A DNA stretch of 64,000 nucleotides from Actinomycetota bacterium (GTDB lineage Bacteria; Actinomycetota; Actinomycetes; Nanopelagicales; Nanopelagicaceae): NCBI GenBank assembly GCA_015660815.1, contig JACSDF010000003.1, positions 62,001 to 126,000 on the forward strand, written 5' to 3'. Position 1 is the stretch's first letter; every line of letters begins with the position of its first letter. Below the pieces are notes generated by a model. The model searched no databases and was not told where the DNA came from. It saw only the letters and a program-made list of their open reading frames with translations. The translations under genes and the position numbers were made by a program. Shown one piece after another: positions 1 to 8,735 of this stretch.

Positions 1-618
1 TAGTGCAAGTGAAGATCCGGCCAAAGCGCCTGCACCTAATGAACTAACAGAAGTACGCGACAACCAATCATCTATTCGATCAAGATCTCGAGCAAATGCA
101 TGTGCATGTTTTGCAAGCTCGTGGCCGAATGAGACGGGCTGAGCATGTTGAATATGGGTGAATCCCGGGGCTGGATCATTAACGTATTCCGTTGCTTTAC
201 TTAGGATTGCATCTTGAAGTTTAGTAATTAGCATCGCTATCTCTAACATGTGATCGATTGCAAAGAGACGAAGATCGGTTGTGACTTGATCATTGCGAGA
301 GCGGCCGGCACGCAGAGCTCCCCCGATTTCGCCAAGTTTTTCAGTTAATCCACGCTCTAGTGCGCTATGAACATCTTCATCACTTGCGATGGGTTGAAAT
401 TCACCATTGGCAACCTCGACGGCAAGGGCTTTAAGTCCGGCAAGAATTGCAGCGGCATCATCGCCATTAATCAATCCATTCTTTTTCAGGACTGCTAAAT
501 GCGCTATTGAGGAGCGAAGGTCATACGGAGCTAAACGCCAGTCGAAATGAATACTCCTGGAGAGAGCAAACACTGAGTCTTCGGGTCCTTGACTGAAACG
601 TCCACCCCAGAGCGCCAT
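1..618 (-). CDS. argH: Argininosuccinate lyase, N-terminal part (cut by window edge)
   Basis: Cleaves argininosuccinate to arginine and fumarate, the last step of arginine synthesis, in the cytoplasm. The first 206 codons are present; the rest lies beyond base 1. The protein opens MALWGGRFSQGPEDS, the usual start of the ArgH/fumarase superfamily, and continues with the RSRNDQV and HIQHAQP motifs of the substrate site. Its ATG shares one base with the argR stop (TAATG), so translation is probably coupled. In many actinobacteria argG sits just before argH; here argR is directly upstream. Function is secure, the C-terminal half unseen. Confidence 0.95.
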   Translation of the reverse strand, partial: MALWGGRFSQGPEDSVFALSRSIHFDWRLAPYDLRSSIAHLAVLKKNGLINGDDAAAILAGLKALAVEVANGEFQPIASDEDVHSALERGLTEKLGEIGGALRAGRSRNDQVTTDLRLFAIDHMLEIAMLITKLQDAILSKATEYVNDPAPGFTHIQHAQPVSFGHELAKHAHAFARDLDRIDDWLSRTSVSSLGAGALAGSSLAL

Positions 619-1100
619 TATTTCCTCTTTCCATCGCCACGTGCATAAGCAAGCAATTCTTTCGCTAAATTCGCTCCGCCCGTTGCTTTCTTGGATACCA
701 AAATTATCGTGTCGTCACCAGCGATAGTCCCTATTACTCCCGTCAGGTTAGCGTGATCGAGTGAACTGGCTAGAAACTGGGCCGCACCAGGTGGAGTATG
801 AATTACAGCTAAATTCGCACTGTGATCAACTGAGAGAATGAGTTGAGAAGGCACCGGCGTGCTTCGAACGATTGCATCATCTGAACTTTCACGAATTTCA
901 TAGGTTGATTCACCTACGGTGTTTCGAGCACGGATTGCGCCGATCTCCTCTAAATCTCTACTGGCAGTAGCTTGAGTTACTTTGTAGCCAGCTTTCTTAA
1001 GTAGGACTACTAAATCAGATTGCGAATGAACTAATCCCTCTTGAATGAGCGAGATCGCTTTAGCTCTGCGTGCTGCAACAGATTGTGCGCTAACTGACAT
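618..1100 (-). CDS. argR: Arginine repressor ArgR
   Basis: Hexameric arginine-sensing repressor of arginine synthesis genes. The 160-residue form is chosen because ATG at 1100 follows a GAAAGG ribosome site; an upstream in-frame ATG would run 16 residues into argD with no site. The N-terminal winged helix carries the recognition motif QATASRDLEEIG (about residues 43-54). The C-terminal oligomerisation and arginine-binding domain carries GTIAGDDTI. It overlaps the end of argD by 11 bases and lies inside the operon it should control. Two ARG-box-like palindromes precede argC, its likely target. Family assignment is firm; the target is inferred. Confidence 0.93.
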   Translation of the reverse strand: MSVSAQSVAARRAKAISLIQEGLVHSQSDLVVLLKKAGYKVTQATASRDLEEIGAIRARNTVGESTYEIRESSDDAIVRSTPVPSQLILSVDHSANLAVIHTPPGAAQFLASSLDHANLTGVIGTIAGDDTIILVSKKATGGANLAKELLAYARGDGKRK

Positions 1101-2259
1101 CGCTGAGTACCTTTCGAAAAATTGAAATAAACTTTTTGATTTGAGCATCTGTGACGATCAATGCAGGTGCTATTCGAATAGTTGAATCCGTGGCCGCATT
1201 TACTAGAACACCCTTTTCTTCAAGGGCGCGTGCAACGTGGCCAGCTTCGAGGCTGACCAGCTCAATTCCTAGCAATAAACCGGCACCGCGAACCTCTTTG
1301 ACTCCTGGGATTAACGCAAGCTCTTGCATTAAATACTCCCCCTGCACTTTTACCGTAGCAAGCAGATCTTTGTTTTCGATGAACTTAATCGCCGCAAGAC
1401 CAGCCGCGGTCGTAACTGGATTTCCACCAAAAGTTGAACCGTGATCTCCGGGATTAAATAAATTAGCGGCCTTACCGAGTGCAATCATTGCGCCAAGTGG
1501 AAGTCCTCCACCTAGCCCTTTAGCTAAGGTAATTACATCGGGTGTGATCCCGGAGTATTCATAACCAAACCAATCCCCCGTGCGACCCATTCCGGTTTGA
1601 ACTGCATCAAAGACAAGTAGAGCGCCCTTTTCATCACATAATTTACGAAGTTCTTGCAAATATCCGGGTGGCGGAACAATGACCCCTGCTTCACCCATTA
1701 TTGGTTCAATGATTACCATTGCAGTTTTCTTAGTGACGGCTTTTCGCATCGCGGAAATATCGCCATAAGGCACGTGTTTCACGCCTTTAATTAACGGCAG
1801 AAATGCTTCGCGCTTTGAAGGTTGCCCAGTTAAAGATAGGGCTCCCATTGTTCGACCATGAAATGCCCCCTGCGCCGCAACAACACGAACTTTCCCAGTT
1901 TTGCGTGAGAGTTTAAAGGCCGCTTCATTGGCTTCGGCCCCTGACTGACAAAAGAAGACTTTTCCACTTTCGGCACCCGTCATTGCGATGAGTTTTTCGG
2001 CAAGTTCTACAACATTAGGATGCGCATAGAAATTGCTTACATGAGAGAGCATGGAAATCTGTTTACTAACGGCCTTTACGATAGCTGGATGCGCATGTCC
2101 AAGAAGATTTGTAGAAATCCCGCCTAGAAAATCTAAATAGGGTTTTCCATCAGCATCTGTAACGACAATTCCTTTACCCTTTACAAGCGCAATTCTTGGA
2201 ACGCCGTAGTTATTTTGAATGGCCGAGCTCCAACGTTGTGAGAAATCACTATTTTTCAT
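1090..2259 (-). CDS. argD: Acetylornithine aminotransferase
   Basis: PLP enzyme that transaminates N-acetylglutamate semialdehyde to N-acetylornithine. The 389 residues match the class III aminotransferase fold. Visible are the GxxGRTMGALSLTG phosphate region, FDAVQTGMGRTG with the cofactor aspartate, and the Schiff-base lysine in ITLAKGLGGGLPLG. The start overlaps the argB stop by four bases (ATGA). The downstream neighbour is argR rather than argF. Related class III enzymes such as succinyldiaminopimelate or ornithine aminotransferase look similar, but the operon decides for ArgD; a dual role in lysine synthesis is possible. Confidence 0.95.
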   Translation of the reverse strand: MKNSDFSQRWSSAIQNNYGVPRIALVKGKGIVVTDADGKPYLDFLGGISTNLLGHAHPAIVKAVSKQISMLSHVSNFYAHPNVVELAEKLIAMTGAESGKVFFCQSGAEANEAAFKLSRKTGKVRVVAAQGAFHGRTMGALSLTGQPSKREAFLPLIKGVKHVPYGDISAMRKAVTKKTAMVIIEPIMGEAGVIVPPPGYLQELRKLCDEKGALLVFDAVQTGMGRTGDWFGYEYSGITPDVITLAKGLGGGLPLGAMIALGKAANLFNPGDHGSTFGGNPVTTAAGLAAIKFIENKDLLATVKVQGEYLMQELALIPGVKEVRGAGLLLGIELVSLEAGHVARALEEKGVLVNAATDSTIRIAPALIVTDAQIKKFISIFRKVLSDVS

Positions 2260-3041
2260 GCGACCACCAATGTTCCGCCTGTGCCAGCCAGGGCAGCGGC
2301 AAAGCTTTCAGGATCAGTTCCGTCAATAATCCTGACGGCTTTAGCACCGTTGGCAATTGCATCGAGTGCGGACTGCACTTTTGGCGCCATTCCCTGCGCA
2401 AAAATATTCTTGATCTCTGAGAGTTCTGTTGATGAGATCACTTCTATAAGTGAAGCCTTGTCAGGCCATTGCCTATAAATGCCAGGAACGTCGGTCATGA
2501 TAATGAGCGCCGATGCACCGAGAGCGCCGGCCAAGGCCGCTGCCGCTAAATCGGCATTTACATTTAAACCATTGTCAGAATCAATATCTGCAGAAATCGG
2601 CGCTACCACCGGAACAATGTTGCTATCCACCAATGCAAGAATCTCTGAAGCATCAACACTGACTACATCTCCAACTAATCCCAGGTCGGCAGTAGTACCG
2701 TCAACGAGAAACGTTCTTTTTCGGGATACAAAGGTTGGCAAAGTGCGACCCGAAATTGCTTTGGCCTTTATTCCAAAAGTATTGAGAGTGTGGGCGACGT
2801 TCGGACCGACTTCTTCAGTTAGAACCGCTTCAACCACAGCGAAAACTTCAGGAGAAGTAACTCGAAAACCACCGACAAATTCGCTGGTAATTCCCGCTTT
2901 TTCGAGGGCTTGGTCTATCTGAGGTCCGCCTCCGTGAACTACAACTACCGTTTCGCCCATTTTTTGGGCGGCTTCAATCGCCTTAGCAAAATTTCCGGTT
3001 TCATCTACCATCGCATGACCGCCAAATTTAACGACAATCAT
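2256..3041 (-). CDS. argB: Acetylglutamate kinase (short form)
   Basis: Phosphorylates N-acetylglutamate with ATP, normally the controlled step of the pathway. The 261 residues begin directly at the first strand, MIVVKFGGHAM, followed by VVHGGGPQID and the late NVNADLAAAALAGAL segment. Most actinobacterial and other arginine-inhibited enzymes are nearer 295 residues, with an N-terminal helix that builds the arginine-sensitive hexamer. That helix is absent here, so this looks like the E. coli-type dimer. The start overlaps argJ by four bases, so no room is apparent for a longer start. Insensitivity to arginine is inference. Confidence 0.93.
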   Translation of the reverse strand: MIVVKFGGHAMVDETGNFAKAIEAAQKMGETVVVVHGGGPQIDQALEKAGITSEFVGGFRVTSPEVFAVVEAVLTEEVGPNVAHTLNTFGIKAKAISGRTLPTFVSRKRTFLVDGTTADLGLVGDVVSVDASEILALVDSNIVPVVAPISADIDSDNGLNVNADLAAAALAGALGASALIIMTDVPGIYRQWPDKASLIEVISSTELSEIKNIFAQGMAPKVQSALDAIANGAKAVRIIDGTDPESFAAALAGTGGTLVVA

Positions 3042-4180
3042 GTGGAGTAAGCCGAATTCTCGTGAACGTAATCATGGGACAAATCATTGGTCACAATAAC
3101 TGCAGAATGGGCGCCACAATTCATGTTGATTTCGATTTCTACTAGCCTATGAGAGAAATCAACTAAGTTTTTGTCGGCATCCGGTGCGCTATTAGTGGCT
3201 ACCTGAACGCCATTTAGTTTGACGCCAATTGCAAAAGGGTCCATGTGGGCGTCGGCGGTACCGACGGCAGCAAGTACTCGTCCCCAGTTAGGATCTCCAC
3301 CAAATATTGCCGCTTTCAATAAGTTATTTCGTGCACAGGCACGTCCAATTTCCACAGCATCACTCTCTGAAGCGGCATTTGAAACATGTATCGCTACGGT
3401 CTTGGTTGAGCCCTCAGCATCGGCGATAAGTTGCTCTGATAGCGATCCGCAAACCTCCATAAGTAGCTCTTCAAGTTGATCGTCATTTAATTCAATTCCA
3501 CTAGCCCCTGATGACATCAATAAAACCGTGTCGTTAGTAGATGTACAGCCATCAGAGTCAATACGATTAAAGGTTCGATCAATTGCCTTGGAAAATACGT
3601 TCTGAATATTTTCAGAAACAACTGCATCAGTCATTACCACAGACAACATAGTGGCAAGTGCCGGTGCCAACATCCCCGCGCCCTTTGCAATTCCGGAAAA
3701 TTCAACGCCATACTTTTTTGCACTAGCGATCTTGGGGACAGAATCAGTGGTCATGATCGCCTGTGCACTTGCTAACAATCCATCATTACTTAACTGTGGT
3801 GCAATAACTTCTAAGCCAGTGAGAATTTTTGACATTGGCAGAAGTTCGCCAATTAATCCCGTTGAACAAACGACTACTTCGCCCGCAGATACATTGAGCA
3901 GTTCACCAACGAATTCAGCCGTCTTATGCGTATCGGCAAAGCCCTGCGGGCCCGTACATGCATTTGCCCCGCCTGAGTTAAGAACTACTGCTCGAACAAT
4001 TCCTTCCTTGGCAACCTGGCGAGACCAAATAACCGGTGCTGCAACTACTTTATTGCTCGTAAAAACCGCGGCAGCGTCAAAGCGCGGACCGAAATTTTCT
4101 ATGACTGTTAAATCGAGTGCGCCTGAACTCTTTAACCCTGCAGCGGTTGCGCCCGACCTAAAACCTTGTGGCAGCTTCAT
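3038..4180 (-). CDS. argJ: Glutamate N-acetyltransferase / amino-acid acetyltransferase ArgJ
   Basis: Moves the acetyl group from acetylornithine back to glutamate, giving a cyclic pathway that needs no ArgE. The 380 residues contain the self-cleavage site LATMLSVVMTDA, where Thr177 would become the N-terminal nucleophile of the beta chain. KGAGMLAP precedes it, and the C-terminal NDLSHDYVHENSAYST ends like other ArgJ proteins. It lies between argC and argB with four-base overlaps on both sides. Whether it also uses acetyl-CoA (bifunctional form) cannot be read from sequence. Confidence 0.95.
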   Translation of the reverse strand: MKLPQGFRSGATAAGLKSSGALDLTVIENFGPRFDAAAVFTSNKVVAAPVIWSRQVAKEGIVRAVVLNSGGANACTGPQGFADTHKTAEFVGELLNVSAGEVVVCSTGLIGELLPMSKILTGLEVIAPQLSNDGLLASAQAIMTTDSVPKIASAKKYGVEFSGIAKGAGMLAPALATMLSVVMTDAVVSENIQNVFSKAIDRTFNRIDSDGCTSTNDTVLLMSSGASGIELNDDQLEELLMEVCGSLSEQLIADAEGSTKTVAIHVSNAASESDAVEIGRACARNNLLKAAIFGGDPNWGRVLAAVGTADAHMDPFAIGVKLNGVQVATNSAPDADKNLVDFSHRLVEIEINMNCGAHSAVIVTNDLSHDYVHENSAYST

Positions 4181-5199
4181 GCTCCAAACCCATCATGGTC
4201 GATTCCGGTTTTCTCATCCAACCCACATATCAAATTCGCATTTTGAATCGCCTGTCCGGCTGCGCCTTTACCTAAATTATCAATGGCGACAGAGACGATC
4301 AAGCGATGAGTGTGCTCATCAACGGCCACTTGAATCTGCGCCTTATTGCTACCAGTTAAAGCACTCGTCTTAGGCATCTGACCAAGTGGCAGTACATCTA
4401 TGAAGTACTCGTCACCGTAGGCCTTCGTATACATTGCATGCGCTTCGAGCGTGGAAAGTGGTTTAACTAATTTGGCAGTGATCGTCGAAAGAATTCCACG
4501 CGGCATTGGAGCAAGAATTGGTGTGAAAGAAATTTTCGCAGGTTTTTGCGCCACAGCGGATATCGCTTGCTCAATTTCAGGCGTGTGCTGGTGAACTCCA
4601 CCGAATTTGTATGAGGTCAGCGAGCCCATAACTTCACTTGCAATCAGATTTATTCTTGCGCTTCTTCCGGCTCCTGTAGTACCCGAAGCTGCAACGACCA
4701 CGATGTCTGACACATCGATAAAGTCAACAGCAGGAACGATTCCGAGTGAAATTGAGGTTGCGTAGCAACCGGGGTTTGCCACTCTACTTTCGCTTTTGAT
4801 TGCATCACGTTGACCAGATGCGAGCTCTGGTAATCCATAGACCCAAGCACCGGCATGGACGCCTCCGTAATATTTTCCCCATTGGCTTGCATCCTCTAAT
4901 CTGAAATCTGCACCTAAATCAACAATCTTTACTCTCGAAGGAATCGTTGAAATCAGAGCCGCTGATTCACCGTGCGGAAGGGCAAGAAAAACAAGATCGA
5001 TATTGGAGAAATCTATTGAATCAACGGTGGCAAATAAGCGTCCTGCATAACTGCGAAGTTGAGGATGTACCGAGGTGACAAGCTCTCCGGCATTTGAATG
5101 CGCACTAACGGTTACAACTTCAAAATGTGGATGTCCCGATAAAATCCGCAGGAGTTCTCCCCCGGCATAGCCGCTACCACCAATAACCGCTGTTTTCAT
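4177..5199 (-). CDS. argC: N-acetyl-gamma-glutamyl-phosphate reductase
   Basis: NADPH-dependent reduction of N-acetylglutamyl phosphate to the semialdehyde. The start MKTAVIGGSGYAGGELLR opens the dinucleotide-binding fold. It is preferred over an ATG eight codons upstream because a -10 element (TATGCT) sits six bases before this ATG with a TTGCAT -35 17 bases further up, as for a leaderless transcript. The catalytic cysteine is Cys145 in NPGCYATS, with the histidine pair in GGVHQHTPEIE. At 340 residues it has normal length. First gene of the arginine operon, probably repressed by ArgR at the boxes overlapping its promoter. Confidence 0.95.
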   Translation of the reverse strand: MKTAVIGGSGYAGGELLRILSGHPHFEVVTVSAHSNAGELVTSVHPQLRSYAGRLFATVDSIDFSNIDLVFLALPHGESAALISTIPSRVKIVDLGADFRLEDASQWGKYYGGVHAGAWVYGLPELASGQRDAIKSESRVANPGCYATSISLGIVPAVDFIDVSDIVVVAASGTTGAGRSARINLIASEVMGSLTSYKFGGVHQHTPEIEQAISAVAQKPAKISFTPILAPMPRGILSTITAKLVKPLSTLEAHAMYTKAYGDEYFIDVLPLGQMPKTSALTGSNKAQIQVAVDEHTHRLIVSVAIDNLGKGAAGQAIQNANLICGLDEKTGIDHDGFGA

Positions 5200-5205
5200 T
5201 AAGTC

Positions 5206-5252
5206 AGCATAAATCAAAAGCAATATTTATGCAAACGCATGCATATTTATGC
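5206..5252 (-). promoter_or_regulatory. argC promoter with two ARG-box-like palindromes
   Basis: On the minus strand a -35 element TTGCAT (5229-5234) and a -10 element TATGCT (5206-5211) are separated by exactly 17 bases; the -10 ends six bases before the argC ATG. Two near-identical AT-rich palindromes lie at 5220-5232 (GCATAAATATTGC) and 5241-5252 (GCATAAATATGC, perfect), offset by 20 bases, about two helical turns. This is the geometry of paired ARG boxes bound by an ArgR hexamer. The first box overlaps the -35 and spacer; the second overlaps the pheT stop codon. Assignment to ArgR is inference from position and form. Confidence 0.75.
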
Positions 5253-7703
5253 GGTACGAACTACCGCTCCACATTTAGCAGTTGCCACCGCAGTAGCCGC
5301 CTCACGCATAGCTGAAACCTCATCGCCTGTGAGCGTTCTATCAGGTGCGCGAAAAGTTAGCGTGAAGGCTAGTGAAACCTTCCCTTCCCCAATCTTGTCG
5401 TAGCGATCAAAACAGGTAATTGATTCAAGAAGGGCTCCAGCACCTTCGCGAAGTGCAGCCTCTACAGATTGGGCACTTACAGTTGAGTCAACAATAAGTG
5501 CGACATCCTGAAGCGCCGCAGGCATTGTCCCAACTTGAGTTGGTCGCACTAACTGCGAATGCGGCAAAACGCTCAGGCCTACTGCAAATGCCACTGAGCG
5601 CGCGGGCAAACCATATGCCTCGAGAATACGGGGATGAAGCTCACCTGCATGTGCCACGGCTTTGCCGTCAATAATCAATTCGGCACAGCGACCTGGATGC
5701 CAAGGCGCAAAATCAGAACGTGCTACCGTCCACTTTAAATTGCACAGATCCAAAATATCTTCAGCAAAGGCGATTGCATCGCTCCAGTTGTAATCGCGCG
5801 CCTTACCCTGCCAATTCTCATTCTCTATTTTTCCTACTAAAACACCGGCAACGTGATACCCCTGTGGCGGTACGCTCGCAAAAATCTCTTCAATCAATTT
5901 CTGCTCAGGTCGCACTGAAAGCTCGGGAGAAATTGCGGTGGGTAACTTCTTAGAGCTACGGAAAATCGAGCCCATCTCAAAGATTGCAAAATTTTTTGCA
6001 CCACGATTGATATTGCGCTGTGCAACTTCAATCAAACCAGGGACGAGGTGTACTCGCATAAGAGGAAACTCTTCAGACATTGGGTTGGCGATGCGGTACG
6101 TGGCAGCGCGTTCTCCGATGAAACCCATCGAATCAATTGTTGCTTGATTGGTGAATGGAAATGTTTGCACTTCAGCTAAACCACGGCTGGCAAGCATAGA
6201 AGCTATCGCCCTTCGACGCTTTTGGTTGTTCGTCAAGGTTGCATGGAATGGACGTGGCGGAAGAATCGATGGAATTGAGTCGTAACCAATCATTCGCGCG
6301 ACTTCTTCAGCAAAATCTGAAACCGTTACAAGGTCAAAGCGCCACGATGGAGGGTCAACGGCAAACTCTTTTTCGTCAACATCACAACCGATTACACGCA
6401 AAACTTCCGCTATTTTTTTCGGCGGGATTTCAATGCCAAGAATCGCTGAAATTTTTGCAGGATCTATGGTTACTACTGGCGCATAGCGTGGTTCTCCAGC
6501 AACGACGGTTGCCACATGCGTAGCCGAACTATGCGCACTTAAAAGTTGAACGCATCGAGCAGTGGCAAACTCGGCCAAAGATGGATCAACGCTGCGTTCA
6601 AATCTGCGCGAAGCTTCAGAGGAGATTTTGTGACGACGTGAATTCTTTGCAATTAAAGTTGGATCAAAGCGAACTGCTTCGAGGGCAATCTCCGTGGTGG
6701 CTTCAGAGATTTCAGAGAAAGCCCCACCCATTGTGCCTGCAAGGGCTAATGGTTTTTCATCATCACAAACCATCAAATCATCGGTATCCAACTGGCGTAC
6801 CTGACCATCCAAAGTTGTAAAAGCTTGGGCAGAGCCGGCCCGCTTAACGATCAAGCCACCTTTAATCTTTGAGGCATCAAAAGCATGCAAGGGTTGCCCA
6901 AGTTCGAGCATGACGTAGTTTGTAACGTCGACCACTAATGAGATTGAGCGCATCCCCATTTTTTCGATTCGCCGACGCATCCACAGCGGTGTTGTTGCCT
7001 TCGGATCAAAGTTAGTAAGAGTTCGTAGATAGAAAACCGATGCCGTGGAAGGGTCAGCGATTTTTGCGCTAACTCCCTTGCCAGTTTCCGTGAACTCAAG
7101 ATTGCGTAACGCCTCAACTGGGTCTCTAAATGTGAGGCCGAGTGAACCGGCAACTTCACGGGCCATGCCTCGAATACTGAGGGCGTAACCGCGATCTGGA
7201 TTAATTGATACATCGAAAATTACATCGTTAATCTGCAAACCCTCAATGGCATTTGCGCCAATTTCAACTTCACCACCGTGTAAAACCATGATCCCAGCGT
7301 GGTCATCACCGATGCCCAATTCACGCACCGAGCAGATCATTCCATTTGAAGTTTTGCCATATGTTTCTCGCGCTGTGATAGTGAAATCACCCGGCAAGAC
7401 CGCGCCAGGAAGGGCTGCTACAACCATATCCCCTACAACAAAGTTCGTTGCACCACAAATGACATAACGCGTTGTACCTTCACCGCAATCAATTCCGACG
7501 TAGCGAATTGGCTTTTTAAACTCAGTAATCTCTTCAATCGAGAGAACTTTTGCAAACACAAGTGGTCCGGTTAAATCTGCACCCTGTTCAATAATCTCTT
7601 CAACTTCAAAACCGACTCGAATAAGTGCATCAGATATCTCCTGAGCCGTTATTGAAGCAGGAATATCAACAAACTCTTTTATCCACGACAAAGGTGTCAG
7701 CAT
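5247..7703 (-). CDS. pheT: Phenylalanyl-tRNA synthetase beta subunit
   Basis: Beta chain of the alpha2-beta2 enzyme that charges tRNA-Phe. At 818 residues it has the full bacterial length: N-terminal EMAP-like tRNA-binding domain (about 40-150), B3/B4 editing domain, B5 domain, catalytic-like core, and the C-terminal anticodon-binding fold ending in FRAPDRTLTGDEVS. Its ATG overlaps the pheS stop by one base. Only 47 bases separate its stop from argC, and one ARG box overlaps that stop, so read-through from the phe genes into argC could add basal arginine-operon expression. Confidence 0.97.
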   Translation of the reverse strand: MLTPLSWIKEFVDIPASITAQEISDALIRVGFEVEEIIEQGADLTGPLVFAKVLSIEEITEFKKPIRYVGIDCGEGTTRYVICGATNFVVGDMVVAALPGAVLPGDFTITARETYGKTSNGMICSVRELGIGDDHAGIMVLHGGEVEIGANAIEGLQINDVIFDVSINPDRGYALSIRGMAREVAGSLGLTFRDPVEALRNLEFTETGKGVSAKIADPSTASVFYLRTLTNFDPKATTPLWMRRRIEKMGMRSISLVVDVTNYVMLELGQPLHAFDASKIKGGLIVKRAGSAQAFTTLDGQVRQLDTDDLMVCDDEKPLALAGTMGGAFSEISEATTEIALEAVRFDPTLIAKNSRRHKISSEASRRFERSVDPSLAEFATARCVQLLSAHSSATHVATVVAGEPRYAPVVTIDPAKISAILGIEIPPKKIAEVLRVIGCDVDEKEFAVDPPSWRFDLVTVSDFAEEVARMIGYDSIPSILPPRPFHATLTNNQKRRRAIASMLASRGLAEVQTFPFTNQATIDSMGFIGERAATYRIANPMSEEFPLMRVHLVPGLIEVAQRNINRGAKNFAIFEMGSIFRSSKKLPTAISPELSVRPEQKLIEEIFASVPPQGYHVAGVLVGKIENENWQGKARDYNWSDAIAFAEDILDLCNLKWTVARSDFAPWHPGRCAELIIDGKAVAHAGELHPRILEAYGLPARSVAFAVGLSVLPHSQLVRPTQVGTMPAALQDVALIVDSTVSAQSVEAALREGAGALLESITCFDRYDKIGEGKVSLAFTLTFRAPDRTLTGDEVSAMREAATAVATAKCGAVVRTA

Positions 7704-8710
7704 TACAGGCCAACTCCAAACTGGCGGGTGAAACGAAGATCGCCTTCGACAATATCGTGCATATCGGTAATGCCGTGACGAACCATGAGCGTTCTTTCTA
7801 GCCCCATTCCGAAAGCAAAACCGCTATAAAGATCGGTATCGATTCCGCATGTTGCAAGCACCATTGGATTTACCATTCCGCAACCGCCCCATTCAATCCA
7901 ACGATTGTTAAAGAAAATATCTACTTCAGCACTTGGTTCGGTGAATGGAAAAAATGATGGACGAAGTCGAGTTGTAACACCTGGGCCGAACATATGGCGT
8001 GCAAAGTTATCTAGTGTTCCTTTTAAGTGCGCCATCGTGATGCCTTTATCAACGACTAAGCCTTCTACCTGGTGAAAAACTGGACTGTGTGTGGCATCGA
8101 GCTCATCGGCTCGAAATGTGCGCCCTGGACAAATTATGTAAATAGGTGGTGTCTGGGTCAGCATCGTGCGAATCTGTACGGGCGACGTATGCGTGCGCAA
8201 AACCATGCCAGATTCAACGGGCTCAATAAAAAATGTATCCTGCATAGTTCGTGCTGGGTGATCTGCAGGCATGTTTAGCGCATCAAAGTTGAGCCAGCCT
8301 GATTCAAGCTCAGGACCTTCCTCAACAGAGAATCCCTGCTCTATAAAGAAATCTGTGACTTCATTTCTGATAATTGAAATTGGATGAAGTCCCCCGCGGT
8401 GGGCGCGTTGCACGGGCAAAGTAACGTCGACTACTTCTTCGAGCAAAACTTTTCGGTCGCGTTCAGCCTCTAATGCGGCCGTTGCCCCTGCTAATGCAGA
8501 AGCGATCGCAGCCTTGGCATCACCTATTAACTTTCCAAAACTTGCCTTATCTTCTGGAGCCATGCCTCCGAGCGCGCGTGATGCTAAAGAAATCGGAGAT
8601 TTATCTCCGGTGTGCGCTAATCGGACAATTTTGAGGGCATCGAGATCAATCGCGCCATCAAAAGCGGTGCGGGCATCTGAAATCCAGACACTAATCTCCT
8701 CAACGCGCAT
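7703..8710 (-). CDS. pheS: Phenylalanyl-tRNA synthetase alpha subunit
   Basis: Catalytic subunit of PheRS. The 335 residues show an N-terminal coiled-coil tRNA-binding region (about 1-90) and class II motifs: motif 2 around FRADELDATHSPVFHQVEG, and motif 3 in GFAFGMGLERTLMVRHGI near the C-terminus. The EGPELESGWLNFDALN segment lines the phenylalanine site. It follows the methyltransferase gene by 25 bases on the same strand, continuing the infC-rpmI-rplT run, the order known from M. tuberculosis and Streptomyces. Confidence 0.97.
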   Translation of the reverse strand: MRVEEISVWISDARTAFDGAIDLDALKIVRLAHTGDKSPISLASRALGGMAPEDKASFGKLIGDAKAAIASALAGATAALEAERDRKVLLEEVVDVTLPVQRAHRGGLHPISIIRNEVTDFFIEQGFSVEEGPELESGWLNFDALNMPADHPARTMQDTFFIEPVESGMVLRTHTSPVQIRTMLTQTPPIYIICPGRTFRADELDATHSPVFHQVEGLVVDKGITMAHLKGTLDNFARHMFGPGVTTRLRPSFFPFTEPSAEVDIFFNNRWIEWGGCGMVNPMVLATCGIDTDLYSGFAFGMGLERTLMVRHGITDMHDIVEGDLRFTRQFGVGL

Positions 8711-8735
8711 AGGGCTGAGTCTATCGGGTCGAACT

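Noticed and set aside
3651-4373. 240-codon open frame on the plus strand across argJ and argC
   Set aside because: It lies wholly opposite well-conserved genes, has no ribosome site and resembles no family; a shadow frame.
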